Positions 26,140 to 34,490 of a stretch of DNA of 64,000 bases are shown here, in pieces. Position 1 is the first letter of the stretch, and the number at the start of each line of letters is the position of its first letter. The position numbers were made by a program, and so were the translations under genes. Under the pieces are notes generated by a model, which did not search any database, was not told the origin of the DNA, and saw only the letters and a program-made list of their open reading frames with translations. Source of the stretch: Anderseniella sp964390445 (GTDB lineage: Bacteria > Pseudomonadota > Alphaproteobacteria > Rhizobiales > Aestuariivirgaceae); contig CAYMJJ010000003.1 of NCBI GenBank assembly GCA_964390445.1, positions 13,170 to 77,169 of the forward strand. Reading direction: 5' to 3'.

Positions 26140-26188
26140 TTGCCGGCAGACGTGGCCTGTTTTCTGAAGGCTGACACGTGACCGGCAA
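26140..26188 (-). promoter_or_regulatory. Extended hairpin in the pnp leader
   Basis: On the minus strand TTGCCGG / CCGGCAA, ACGTG / CACGT and GCC / GGC stack into one long stem with small bulges and an 11-nt loop, about 24 nt upstream of the pnp ATG. In E. coli a pnp leader stem-loop cut by RNase III mediates PNPase autoregulation; similar use here is inferred from position and shape. Confidence 0.5.
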
Positions 26189-26240
26189 TGTTCCCCTGAA
26201 AGCGGACCATCACGGCGCCAGGCCCCATTGCCTTGCGCGC

Positions 26241-26282
26241 CAAAAAGGGGAAACGGGCGGCCCCGGATGTCCGGAACCGCCC
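26241..26282 (-). terminator. Terminator between rpsO and pnp
   Basis: On the minus strand GGGCGGTTCCGG / CCGGGGCCGCCC form a 12-bp stem (two G-T pairs) with an ACAT loop. A GTTTCCCC spacer and six T follow. It starts about 17 nt after the rpsO stop, so pnp needs read-through or its own promoter. Confidence 0.75.
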
Positions 26283-26299
26283 GCGTCTTGTGTGCAGCG

Positions 26300-26569
26300 T
26301 TACCTGCGGATACCGAGCCGTTCGATCAGGCTCTTGTAGCGCGCTTCATCGCCACGCTTGACATAGTCAAGCAGCTTGCGGCGCTGGGACACGAGCTTCA
26401 GCAGACCACGGCGGGAATGGTTGTCCTTCTTGTGCGTCTGGAAGTGTCCGGTCAGGTTCTTGATCCGCTCGGTCAGGATTGCGACCTGCACCTCGGGTGA
26501 ACCGGTATCACCGTTGCCGGTGGCGTATTCCTTAACAAGCTCCTGCTTGCGCTCAGGCGAAATCGACAT
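26300..26569 (-). CDS. rpsO: 30S ribosomal protein S15
   Basis: Primary 16S rRNA-binding protein of the 30S platform. The 89 residues, MSISPERKQELVKEYATGNG to LIERLGIRR, are the complete family, with the conserved DTGSPEVQ and HKKDNHSRRGL segments. A strong AGGAG site precedes the ATG. The small ORF described at 26582 ends 12 nt upstream. S15 often represses its own translation through a structured leader. Confidence 0.98.
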   Translation of the reverse strand: MSISPERKQELVKEYATGNGDTGSPEVQVAILTERIKNLTGHFQTHKKDNHSRRGLLKLVSQRRKLLDYVKRGDEARYKSLIERLGIRR

Positions 26570-26581
26570 CGTGTGCTCCTT

Positions 26582-26737
26582 TCAATATGAGGATTGTGTG
26601 ACGCCAGATGCCGGGATGTCGTCCAGCACAGGCCATGAAAAAACACCGGCCGGAGCCAGCGTTTGGGCCAGCATATAGCCCAAACCCGCACTGATGACCA
26701 GAGCCAATGCAGTGCGCGGCGACCGGTCAGCCTTCAT
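26582..26737 (-). CDS. Possible 51-residue membrane peptide between truB and rpsO
   Basis: The ATG at 26737 lies inside the last codons of truB (11-nt overlap) and the TGA lies 12 nt before the rpsO ATG, next to its ribosome-binding site. The product would have a basic N-terminus, one hydrophobic helix (ALALVISAGLGYMLAQTL) and a polar tail. No ribosome-binding site is clear and I recognise no family. A perfect hairpin (26661-26685) lies inside it, so the stretch may instead be rpsO leader RNA. Confidence 0.35.
   Translation of the reverse strand: MKADRSPRTALALVISAGLGYMLAQTLAPAGVFSWPVLDDIPASGVTQSSY
26661..26685 (-). promoter_or_regulatory. Perfect hairpin upstream of rpsO
   Basis: GTTTGGGC / GCCCAAAC, a perfect 8-bp stem with a 9-nt loop, about 92-116 nt upstream of rpsO. 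It is not directly followed by T residues (a T6 run comes about 17 nt later), so it looks like leader structure rather than a simple terminator. Confidence 0.45.
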
Positions 26738-27650
26738 CCAGGTTAAAGACGCGGAACGGCCGGACCATGCCGTCGTCAGCCAGGGCAATCGCCAGGGGCT
26801 GGCCATGGTGTGTCAACAACACGGGTGCAGCGTCCTCGGGAGCAAACGGCACGGTCGCTGCAACCGGATTGCCATGCATCGCACGTGCTGCCTGGTCTTC
26901 ATCAAGGTCCAGTCGTGGCAAGTGAGAAAGCACCGCATCGAGCGGGTGGAGCACCTCTTCCAGCGCGCCGGCAGATGCTGCGTCCTGCAACGCTTCCACC
27001 GTCACTGCCTGGGCAATCCGGATGCCGCCCGTGGCAGTCCGCCTCAGGGCAGTGAGGTGGCCTTCTGTACCCAGTTTGCGAGCCAGGTCGAGGCCCAGCG
27101 AACGGACATAAGTTCCCTTGCCGCAGACCACTTCGAACGATGCGTGGTTGCGATCGGGACAGCCGGTCAACCGCAATTGGTCAATGTGAACGGTGCGTGC
27201 TTCAATGTGCACGGCTTCGCCGGCGCGAGCCAAGTCATGGGCGCGCCGGCCATCCACCTTGATTGCCGAATAGGCAGGCGGCACCTGTTCGATATCGCCA
27301 ATGAACTCACCCAGTGCTGCCCGTATGGCTTCAGGTTCGGGCCTGACATCACTGGTGGCGAAGATTTCGGCGCGTGCGTCTGCGTCACCGGTGGAGGTCG
27401 TCACGCCCCAGCGCACGGTGAACTCGTACACCTTGGTTGCGTCCATCATCCACGGAACGGTCTTGGTGGCCTCGCCGAGCGCCACACCCAGCAGGCCGGT
27501 GGCAAGTGGATCCAGCGTACCGGCATGACCGGCCTTTTGTGCATTGAACGTGCGCCGGACCAGCGACACGGCATCGGTCGAACCCATGCCCGGCGGCTTG
27601 TCGAGAAACACCCAGCCGTGGACGGGCAAGCCCTTCTTGCGGCGCGCCAT
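26727..27650 (-). CDS. truB: tRNA pseudouridine(55) synthase
   Basis: Makes pseudouridine 55 in the T-loop of tRNAs. From the ATG at 27650 (MARRKKGLPVHGWVFLDKPP) the 307 residues include the catalytic Asp in AGHAGTLDPLATGLL, the YEFTVRWGVTTSTGD segment and a small C-terminal PUA-like region. It lies 71 bp downstream of rbfA, in the standard nusA-infB-rbfA-truB-rpsO order. Confidence 0.97.
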   Translation of the reverse strand: MARRKKGLPVHGWVFLDKPPGMGSTDAVSLVRRTFNAQKAGHAGTLDPLATGLLGVALGEATKTVPWMMDATKVYEFTVRWGVTTSTGDADARAEIFATSDVRPEPEAIRAALGEFIGDIEQVPPAYSAIKVDGRRAHDLARAGEAVHIEARTVHIDQLRLTGCPDRNHASFEVVCGKGTYVRSLGLDLARKLGTEGHLTALRRTATGGIRIAQAVTVEALQDAASAGALEEVLHPLDAVLSHLPRLDLDEDQAARAMHGNPVAATVPFAPEDAAPVLLTHHGQPLAIALADDGMVRPFRVFNLDEG

Positions 27651-27721
27651 TGACCTATGATTCCGGTGCAATTCCGGACGGAAACCCGCTATCCACTTCT
27701 GCTGGGATTGCCATGCGGGAA

Positions 27722-28135
27722 TCAGTCTTCGTCTTCAGGATCGAGGTCGCGCGACACCTTGGGGTCGGCCAGCAGCCGGTCAATGCTGGTCGCATAATCG
27801 GTTGCTGTATCGAGCCGGAAGCGGAACTCCGGCATGAACTTGAGGTCGAGCCTGGGGGCAAGCTCGCCACGGATGAATTTGCGGTGCTTGTTGAGTGCTT
27901 CGACCAGCGCGTCGCCATCACCGCCGGGCTGGAACGAGCGCACAAACGCGGTGGCAATCTTCAGGTCCGGCGTAGTGGTGACTTCGAGGACCGTGACGCC
28001 AAGCCTCTCGACCAATGGGTCCATGACGTCGCCACGAAGGAACAGCGCCGACAGTTCGTGGCGGATCAATTCGCCCACGCGCAACTGGCGCTGCGACGGG
28101 CCCTTGGATTGTTGCGTGCGTTTTGCCATTGCCAT
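27722..28135 (-). CDS. rbfA: Ribosome-binding factor A
   Basis: KH-fold protein needed for maturation of the 16S rRNA 5' end and for cold adaptation. From the ATG at 28135 (MAMAKRTQQSKGPSQRQLRV) it has 137 residues, with VGELIRHELSALFLRG and VTVLEVTTTPDLKIATAFV typical of the family and an acidic tail. A second ATG two codons later (28129) is equally possible. It begins 20 nt after the infB stop. Confidence 0.95.
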   Translation of the reverse strand: MAMAKRTQQSKGPSQRQLRVGELIRHELSALFLRGDVMDPLVERLGVTVLEVTTTPDLKIATAFVRSFQPGGDGDALVEALNKHRKFIRGELAPRLDLKFMPEFRFRLDTATDYATSIDRLLADPKVSRDLDPEDED

Positions 28136-28155
28136 CTTGCCGAAAAGGCAGCGCA

Positions 28156-30711
28156 CTAGAGGGTGCGCTTGACTTCCTCGACGGTGAAACACTCGATCAC
28201 GTCACCGGCACGCATGTCCTGGTAGTTCTCGAACGCCATGCCGCACTCCTGGCCAACCTGGACTTCCTTCACCTCGTCCTTGAAGCGCTTCAGCGTGGAC
28301 AGAGTGCCTTCGTGCACCACTACGTTGTCGCGGATCAGGCGCACCTTGGCACCGCGCTGCACCGAGCCTTCGGTGACGCGGCAACCGGCAACCTTGCCAA
28401 CCTTTGTGATGCTGAACACCTCGAGAATCTCGGCGTTGCCAAGGAAGGTTTCGCGCAGGTCCGGCGACAGCAGGCCCGACATCGCCGCCTTAACGTCGTC
28501 CACGAGATCGTAGATGATGTTGTAGTAGCGGATCTCGATGCCGTTCTGTTCAGCGGCAGCGCGCGCCTGCTTGTTGGCACGCACATTGAAACCGATGATG
28601 ACCGCCTGCGAGGCCTGGGCCAGTTGCACGTCAGATTCAGAGATACCGCCAACGGCATAGTGCACCACTCGGGCACCAACCTCGTCGGTGCCGAGCTTGT
28701 CGAGCGCCTGCACGATGGCTTCGCCGGAGCCCTGCACATCCGCCTTGATGAGGATCGGGAACTCCTTCTTGCCACTCTCCTTGAGCTGGCTCATCATCTG
28801 TTCGAGCGAAGATCGCGACGACGGTGCGCCACGCGCCTCACGCAGCTTGCGTTCGCGGTAATCGGTGATTTCACGCGCCCGGGCTTCGTTCTCAACCACC
28901 ACGATCGGATCGCCGGCCTCGGGAGCTGAACTCATGCCGAGCACTTCAACCGGTACGGACGGACCCGCCTCGTCGACATTGTCACCCTTGTCGTTGATCA
29001 GCGCGCGCACCTTGCCCCATGCAGCGCCCGCGACCACGATATCGCCGACCTTCAGCGTACCACGGCGCACCAGCACCGTGGCCACGGGGCCACGGCCCTT
29101 GTCGAGTTGGGCTTCGACCACGATGCCGTCTGCAGGGCGGTCCGGGTTGGCGCGCAGGTTGAGCAGCTCTGCCTGCAGCAGCACGGCTTCCAGCAACTTG
29201 TCGAGGTTGGTGCCCTTGAGGGCCGAAATCTCGACTTCGAGCACATCACCGCTCATGCTTTCGACAACCACTTCGTGCTGCAGCAAGTCGGTGCGAACCC
29301 GGTTCGGGTCTGCCGACGGCTTGTCGATCTTGTTGATGGCTACAACCATCGGCACCCCGGCTTCGCGGGCGTGGCTGATTGCCTCGACCGTTTGCGGCAT
29401 GACGCCATCATCGGCAGCAACCACCAGGATCACGATGTCGGTTGCCTTGGCACCCCGGGCGCGCATGGCAGTAAATGCAGCGTGACCCGGCGTATCGATG
29501 AACGTGACCATGCCGCTGTTGGTCTGGACCTGGTAGGCACCGATGTGCTGGGTGATGCCGCCGGCTTCGCCCGACACAACGGACGCATTGCGCAAGGCAT
29601 CGAGCAGCGAGGTCTTGCCGTGGTCAACATGGCCCATGACGGTGACGATGGGCGCACGTGGCTGCAGGTTGGTATCGTCATCGTCGATGCCCATCAGGCC
29701 TTCTTCAACGTCTGATTCCGACACCCGCTTGACGGTGTGGCCGAAGTCCTCGGCGATAAGCTGGGCGGAGTCGGCATCAATGATGTCATTGATGGTGTGC
29801 ATCTCGCCCTGCTTCATCAGGAACTTGATCACGTCGACAGCGCGCTCGCTCATGCGGTTGGCGAGTTCCTGGATGGTGATGACTTCCGGAATGATGACTT
29901 CACGCGACACCTTTTCACGCGCAACACCGGCACCCATGGCCTGCTTCTTCTGGCGCTCCTGGCGGCGGCGGAATGCAGCCAGCGACTTGGCGCGCTCGCC
30001 GTCGTCATTGAGGGCGTTGGAAATCGTCAGCTTGCCACGGCGCCGGTCAGCGTCATTGCGCGGCTTGGCCGGTGCGGCAGGCTTTTCGGCGCTCGGACTG
30101 CCGCCGGGCTTGCCACGGGACTTGGACCGGCTGACCGAAGGGTCTTCTTCCGGTTCGGCGGCCTTGGACAGTTTGGCCTCTTCGGCCTTGCGCTTGGCTT
30201 CTTCCTCGGCGGCGCGCTTGGCGGCACGGCGAGCGTCATCGGCCTCCTTCTCGACACGTTCTGCGGCTTCACGCGCATCACGATCAACCCGTTCCCTTGC
30301 CTCGACTTCAGCGCGCTTCCTGTCTTCGACGTCGCGCTGGCGTGCCTCGATCAGGGCGCGTTCACGCGCTTCGGCTTCCTCTGCGGTCAGGGTGCGCAGA
30401 ACCTTTGGCTTCGCGGCTGGCCTTTCAGCAGGTGCCGCGGCAGCCGGACGGGCGGCCTCGGGGGCCGGTTGAGGCGCAGGCTTTTCTGCAACAGGCAGAA
30501 CAGGCTTGGCTGGCACAGCCGGCTCAGCCGCACCCGCCGGCTTGGCTCCGGCCGGCCCGATTACCCGCTTGCGCTTGGTTTCAACAACAACCGTCTTCGA
30601 GCGCCCGTGCGAGAAATTCTGGCGCACACGGCCCTGGCCACTCGGGCGCAGGCCGAGCGTGCGGCCGCCCGAGCGATCATTGCTGTTGTTGTCGTCAGTG
30701 TTGTCATTCAT
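28156..30711 (-). CDS. infB: Translation initiation factor IF-2
   Basis: GTPase that brings initiator tRNA to the 30S subunit and promotes subunit joining. The 851 residues have a long low-complexity Ala/Pro/Lys/Glu N-terminus with a charged coiled-coil stretch (about 120-200). The IF2_N region follows, then the G domain with GHVDHGKTSLLDAL (about 360), DTPGHAAFTAMRARG and NKIDKP, and the C-terminal initiator-tRNA-binding part. The start overlaps the stop of the upstream YlxR/L7Ae gene as ATGA. Confidence 0.98.
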   Translation of the reverse strand: MNDNTDDNNSNDRSGGRTLGLRPSGQGRVRQNFSHGRSKTVVVETKRKRVIGPAGAKPAGAAEPAVPAKPVLPVAEKPAPQPAPEAARPAAAAPAERPAAKPKVLRTLTAEEAEARERALIEARQRDVEDRKRAEVEARERVDRDAREAAERVEKEADDARRAAKRAAEEEAKRKAEEAKLSKAAEPEEDPSVSRSKSRGKPGGSPSAEKPAAPAKPRNDADRRRGKLTISNALNDDGERAKSLAAFRRRQERQKKQAMGAGVAREKVSREVIIPEVITIQELANRMSERAVDVIKFLMKQGEMHTINDIIDADSAQLIAEDFGHTVKRVSESDVEEGLMGIDDDDTNLQPRAPIVTVMGHVDHGKTSLLDALRNASVVSGEAGGITQHIGAYQVQTNSGMVTFIDTPGHAAFTAMRARGAKATDIVILVVAADDGVMPQTVEAISHAREAGVPMVVAINKIDKPSADPNRVRTDLLQHEVVVESMSGDVLEVEISALKGTNLDKLLEAVLLQAELLNLRANPDRPADGIVVEAQLDKGRGPVATVLVRRGTLKVGDIVVAGAAWGKVRALINDKGDNVDEAGPSVPVEVLGMSSAPEAGDPIVVVENEARAREITDYRERKLREARGAPSSRSSLEQMMSQLKESGKKEFPILIKADVQGSGEAIVQALDKLGTDEVGARVVHYAVGGISESDVQLAQASQAVIIGFNVRANKQARAAAEQNGIEIRYYNIIYDLVDDVKAAMSGLLSPDLRETFLGNAEILEVFSITKVGKVAGCRVTEGSVQRGAKVRLIRDNVVVHEGTLSTLKRFKDEVKEVQVGQECGMAFENYQDMRAGDVIECFTVEEVKRTL

Positions 30712-31352
30712 TGCGTATCAGTTTCCCGCTCTTCAGCGGCTCCGTAATGCCCGTAATTGCTGTATCGCCTCGCATGCACGAGGAACTTTTCTGCGAGACC
30801 ACCGGGCGTGATGGCTGCATGTATCACATTTGTACGGCCCAATGCCAAATCCAAATCGGCTGATGCGAAGCAATCGATCAGCTCTGCGCGAGTGCCCGAG
30901 TTGCGTAACCTTGCGGCGAGTTTGCCGCGGCCGTCGGCGGCGCCATCGGTGGCTGCCAGAAGAACGCGGAGCTTGCCGCGCTCCAACTGGGCTGCAACCT
31001 TGTCGAACCCGGCGACTGCCATGCCTGCCTTGGAGGCCAGTGACAGGGTGGACATTGCCTCGCGCAACAACAAGGTGCCAATGCGTGCAGGCAGGTCTTC
31101 AGGAACTGAAACAGCAGCCTTCAGGGCGCGGGCGAAAAGCTTGCGCCTGATCGCCTGTTCGACCGACTGCCGGGTGGCCGTCAGCCAGACCCCACGGCCA
31201 GGCAGCACTTGCTTCAGGTCGGGAACCAGTTCGCCGTCAGGCGAGGCGACAAAGCGGATCAGCTTTTCACGCGCGGCATGCGTGCGGGTGAGCGCACACA
31301 TGCGCTCCTCCGCGTCGCCATCTGTTGCGATTTGCCTTGCCACTACTGTCAT
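30708..31352 (-). CDS. YlxR (DUF448)-L7Ae-like RNA-binding protein
   Basis: 214-residue two-part protein. The N-terminal YlxR domain shows ERMCALTRTHAAREKLIRFV and LPGRGVWLTATRQSVEQAI. A C-terminal region resembles L7Ae/L30e RNA-binding domains (LSLASKAGMAVAGFDKVAAQ, RAELIDCFASADLDLALGR). It lies between nusA and infB, where YlxR is usual; in alphaproteobacteria the two domains are often joined. It probably acts in RNA or ribosome metabolism; the exact function is unproven. Confidence 0.88.
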   Translation of the reverse strand: MTVVARQIATDGDAEERMCALTRTHAAREKLIRFVASPDGELVPDLKQVLPGRGVWLTATRQSVEQAIRRKLFARALKAAVSVPEDLPARIGTLLLREAMSTLSLASKAGMAVAGFDKVAAQLERGKLRVLLAATDGAADGRGKLAARLRNSGTRAELIDCFASADLDLALGRTNVIHAAITPGGLAEKFLVHARRYSNYGHYGAAEERETDTQ

Positions 31353-31366
31353 CCCGCCGAGTCACC

Positions 31367-32977
31367 TCACGCCTCGCCGGCGGTCGCAGCGGCTTCAACT
31401 TCTTCCACTTCCGGTCCCGCCTCAGGCTCGATCCAGCCAAGCTGCAGACGTGCCCGCATGATGAGGTCTTCGGCCTCGGCTGCCGCCATGTCAGTTGCAG
31501 ACAGGGCGCCGGTGTGACGGACCGTTTCACCATCCTTGCGCTCGCTCCAGCCAACAAGGTCATCAGGAATGCAGCCGGCAAAGTCTTCCAGGGTGTAGAT
31601 GCCGTCTTCGCCCAGCATAACCAGCATGGCCGGGGTCAGGCCCTCGAAGGAAGCGAGGTCGTCCTTGACTCCAAGTTCCTTGCGCTTGGCTTCGAGTTCG
31701 GCAGCCTGCTTGTCAAGATACTCCTGCGCACGTGCCTGGATTTCCGAAGCCGTGTCTTCGTCGAGACCATCGATCATGGAGATTTCCTCGGACGCCACGT
31801 AGGCGATTTCCTCGATGGTGTCGAAGCCTTCGGATGCCAGCAACTGGGCCAGCATCTCGTCGACATCCAGCGCCTCAATGAAGCGCTGGGTCCGGTCAGC
31901 GAATTCCTTCTGGCGGCGTTCGGACTCTTCGGCCTCGGTCATGATGTCGATGTCCCAGCCCGACAGCTGCGAGGCAAGGCGCACATTCTGGCCACGGCGG
32001 CCAATGGCGAGCGACAGCTGTTCGTCAGGCACAACCACCTCGATGCGCTGAGCGTCTTCGTCCAGCACCACCTTTGCGACTTCAGCAGGGGCCAGCGCGT
32101 TGACGATGAAACTGGCTGCGTCCGGCGTCCACGGGATGATGTCGATCTTCTCTCCCTGCAGTTCGTTGACGACGGCCTGCACGCGGCTGCCGCGCATGCC
32201 CACGCAAGCGCCGACGGGATCGATCGAACTGTCCTTGGAGCGCACCGAAATCTTGGCGCGCGAACCAGGGTCGCGGGCAACAGCCACCACCTCGACGATG
32301 CCGTCATAGATTTCCGGCACTTCCTGCTGGAACAGCTTGGCCATGAACTCGGGCCGCGAGCGTGAGAGAAAGATCTGCGGACCGCGCGGTTCGCGGCGGA
32401 CGTCGAAGATGTAGGCGCGGATACGGTCGCCAGCGCGGAACTGTTCGCGCGGCAGGCCTTCATCGCGGCGCACGATGCCTTCGCCCCGACCGAGATCGAC
32501 GATGATGTTGCCGTACTCGGCGCGCTTCACCACGCCCGACACGATGTCACCAACGCGATCCTTGTATTCCTCGAACTGGCGTTCGCGCTCGGCGTCGCGC
32601 ACCTTCTGCACGATCACCTGCTTGGCGTTCTGGGCAGCGATGCGGCCAAAGTCGACCGGCGGCAGGGGCTCGGACAGGAAGTCGCCGATGCGCGCGCCCG
32701 GGTTGCGCTCGATAGCTTCGGCCAGCGTGATCTGGGTGGCTTCGTTCTCGATTTCCTCGGCCACTTCCAGTAGGCGAAACAGCTTGGTCTCGCCAGTCTG
32801 CGGGTCGATCTCGGCGCGAATATCGTTTTCGGCACCATAGCGCGACTTGGCAGCACGCTGGATGGCGTCCTGCATGGCTTCTATCACCACCATCTTGTCA
32901 ATGGACTTTTCGCGCGCGACCGCATCCGCAATCTGCAACAGTTCGAGCCGGTTGGCACTTACAGCGACTTCTGACAT
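31367..32977 (-). CDS. nusA: Transcription termination/antitermination protein NusA
   Basis: RNA polymerase-binding factor controlling pausing, termination and antitermination. The 536 residues show the N-terminal polymerase-binding domain (ANRLELLQIADAVAREKSID), an S1 domain (DIVSGVVKRAEYGNIIVDLG) and KH domains (GACVGMRGSRVQAVVNELQG; LAIGRRGQNVRLASQLSGWD). The C-terminal part is acidic and helix-hairpin-helix-rich. It starts 4 nt after rimP and is read as one operon with it. The NusA product could feed back on the terminator in front of rimP. Confidence 0.97.
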   Translation of the reverse strand: MSEVAVSANRLELLQIADAVAREKSIDKMVVIEAMQDAIQRAAKSRYGAENDIRAEIDPQTGETKLFRLLEVAEEIENEATQITLAEAIERNPGARIGDFLSEPLPPVDFGRIAAQNAKQVIVQKVRDAERERQFEEYKDRVGDIVSGVVKRAEYGNIIVDLGRGEGIVRRDEGLPREQFRAGDRIRAYIFDVRREPRGPQIFLSRSRPEFMAKLFQQEVPEIYDGIVEVVAVARDPGSRAKISVRSKDSSIDPVGACVGMRGSRVQAVVNELQGEKIDIIPWTPDAASFIVNALAPAEVAKVVLDEDAQRIEVVVPDEQLSLAIGRRGQNVRLASQLSGWDIDIMTEAEESERRQKEFADRTQRFIEALDVDEMLAQLLASEGFDTIEEIAYVASEEISMIDGLDEDTASEIQARAQEYLDKQAAELEAKRKELGVKDDLASFEGLTPAMLVMLGEDGIYTLEDFAGCIPDDLVGWSERKDGETVRHTGALSATDMAAAEAEDLIMRARLQLGWIEPEAGPEVEEVEAAATAGEA

Positions 32978-32981
32978 CTAA

Positions 32982-33584
32982 TCACTCCGCTTCAATGTCG
33001 TTAGCGTCTTCAACTTCGTGGTCCCAGCCGGCACCATCGCCGACCTCACCAGCCTTGGCCCGCTGGCTTGCCGCCGCGAGCAATTCATCCGTCATCACCA
33101 GCCGGGCCTCGCCGATGGCATCAAAGTCGAGACCGATCAGAACATCGTCTCCGCCCTTTTGCGCCGGTTCGATAAACAGGCGAACCTCGCCCTCCTCGAA
33201 CCCTTCAAGCCGGCCGCGAAACCGCTTGCGCCCTGCGAGCGGCGTGGCCAATTCGACCCTGGCTTCGAAACCTGCCCAGCGTTCAAAATCCTCCGGACGC
33301 ACCAATGGCCGGTCGACACCCGGCGACGACACTTCCAGCGCATATTTGCTCGAGATCGGATCTTCCACGTCGAGCAACGGCGATATGGCGCGCGAAATCT
33401 GTTCGCAGCCGCCCACGGTCATCGAGCCATCAGGGCGCTCAGCCATGACCTGCAAGGTCGAGCCGGATTGCTTGACCCTGACAAGCCGGTATCCAAGATC
33501 GTCAATCACGGGCTCGACTATGGCTGCTACCTTTGCAGCCACGCCCTGCTCGCTCCTGATCCTCCTGGTCATATCGACCGTCAT
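32982..33584 (-). CDS. rimP: Ribosome maturation factor RimP
   Basis: Assists 30S subunit maturation. I chose the ATG at 33584 (MTVDMTRRIRSEQGVAAKVA), which has an AGGAAGA site about 9 nt upstream, giving 200 residues. An ATG at 33599 is also in frame. Family segments: VAAIVEPVIDDLGYRLVRVK, GGCEQISRAISPLLDVEDPI and YALEVSSPGVDRPLVRPEDF. First gene of the rimP-nusA-infB run, directly behind a strong terminator and a candidate promoter. Confidence 0.94.
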   Translation of the reverse strand: MTVDMTRRIRSEQGVAAKVAAIVEPVIDDLGYRLVRVKQSGSTLQVMAERPDGSMTVGGCEQISRAISPLLDVEDPISSKYALEVSSPGVDRPLVRPEDFERWAGFEARVELATPLAGRKRFRGRLEGFEEGEVRLFIEPAQKGGDDVLIGLDFDAIGEARLVMTDELLAAASQRAKAGEVGDGAGWDHEVEDANDIEAE

Positions 33585-33616
33585 GCCTGTCTTCCTCATC
33601 CCCTGCCGAGGGCAAC

Positions 33617-33643
33617 AAAAAAAGCGGGCCCCGCAGGACCCAC
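33617..33643 (-). terminator. Strong intrinsic terminator just upstream of rimP (possible attenuator)
   Basis: On the minus strand GTGGGTCC / GGGCCCGC form an 8-bp stem (two G-T pairs) with a TGCG loop, followed directly by seven T. It lies 124 nt after the trmB stop but only 18-33 nt before the rimP start, and downstream of a good promoter-like sequence. It may therefore act as an attenuator of rimP-nusA as well as ending trmB transcripts. Confidence 0.85.
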
Positions 33644-33705
33644 TCTCACGAACCTTAAGACTTCAACCTGAATTGAAGACATATGAGAATGAACTTCTTG
33701 AACCC

Positions 33706-33734
33706 CATATACCCCCTGACGGCAGGAATATCAA
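33706..33734 (-). promoter_or_regulatory. Candidate promoter of the rimP-nusA-infB operon
   Basis: On the minus strand TTGATA (33734-33729) and TATATG (33711-33706) are exactly 17 bp apart, 34 bp after the trmB stop. Transcription would start near 33700 and give a leader of roughly 100 nt that includes the terminator at 33617-33643. Confidence 0.55.
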
Positions 33735-33767
33735 GCAGTTCACGTGGGGAATTGCAGGCCAAAACAG

Positions 33768-34469
33768 TCAAACGCGGCGAAACGACAGGTAGGCCGAGCG
33801 GCGGCCTTCACGGTCCGCCTTTGCTTCATATCGGGTACGCGGCCAGTCAGTCGGGCGGTCGCGCCAGTCATCCGGCTGCTCGGCAGTCCATTCGAAGCCA
33901 CCGTGCATCGAGACCTCGCGCAAGGTCCAGCGGACATAGTGATCGATATCACTGCCAACGCGAAACTCGGCACCGGGCTTCAAGATGCGATGCAACTGAG
34001 CGAGATTTGCCTGGTTCACGAAGCGGCGCTTGTGATGACGCGGCTTGGGCCAGGGGTCGGGAAACAACAGGAAGGCGCGCGCGATGCTGGCATCGGGAAA
34101 CTCTGGCAGCCGGGGGCGAATGTCGTTGTCCCAGATGCGAATGTTCGGCAGGTCCTCTTCCTCGATCAGCGTCAGCAGTTTCGCCACGCCATTGATGAAT
34201 GGCTCCGCGCCGATGATGCCGACGCGCGGGTTGGCGGCTGCCTGCCACGCAAGATGTTCGCCACCGCCGAAGCCAATCTCCAGCCAGACGTCATCCACGG
34301 GGCTGTCAAACAATGCTCCAGGGTCTGCCAGCGCATCACTGCCGGCAGGCACCCGCACCCGGGGCAGAAGGTCTGCCACCAGGCGCGAATGGTTGGTCCG
34401 CAACGACTGGCCAGCGCGGCGGCCATAGAACTTGTCCCGGAAAGGTCTGGTGCCGCTGGGCCTGTTCAT
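33768..34469 (-). CDS. trmB: tRNA (guanine-N7-)-methyltransferase
   Basis: SAM-dependent enzyme making m7G46 in tRNA. The 233 residues show the GFGGGEHLAWQAAANPRVG SAM-binding region, a GAEPFINGVAKLL segment and the TrmB signature LLFPDPWPKPRHHKRRFV. The ATG at 34469 (MNRPSGTRPFRDKFYGRRAG) fits the family N-terminus. It lies 21 nt after metK. Confidence 0.96.
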   Translation of the reverse strand: MNRPSGTRPFRDKFYGRRAGQSLRTNHSRLVADLLPRVRVPAGSDALADPGALFDSPVDDVWLEIGFGGGEHLAWQAAANPRVGIIGAEPFINGVAKLLTLIEEEDLPNIRIWDNDIRPRLPEFPDASIARAFLLFPDPWPKPRHHKRRFVNQANLAQLHRILKPGAEFRVGSDIDHYVRWTLREVSMHGGFEWTAEQPDDWRDRPTDWPRTRYEAKADREGRRSAYLSFRRV

Positions 34470-34490
34470 CGCGCCGGGTTAAGCAACATG

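Noticed and set aside
24653..26167. 504-codon plus-strand ORF antisense to pnp
   Set aside because: Mirror frame of a highly conserved gene, with no domain and no ribosome-binding site of note.
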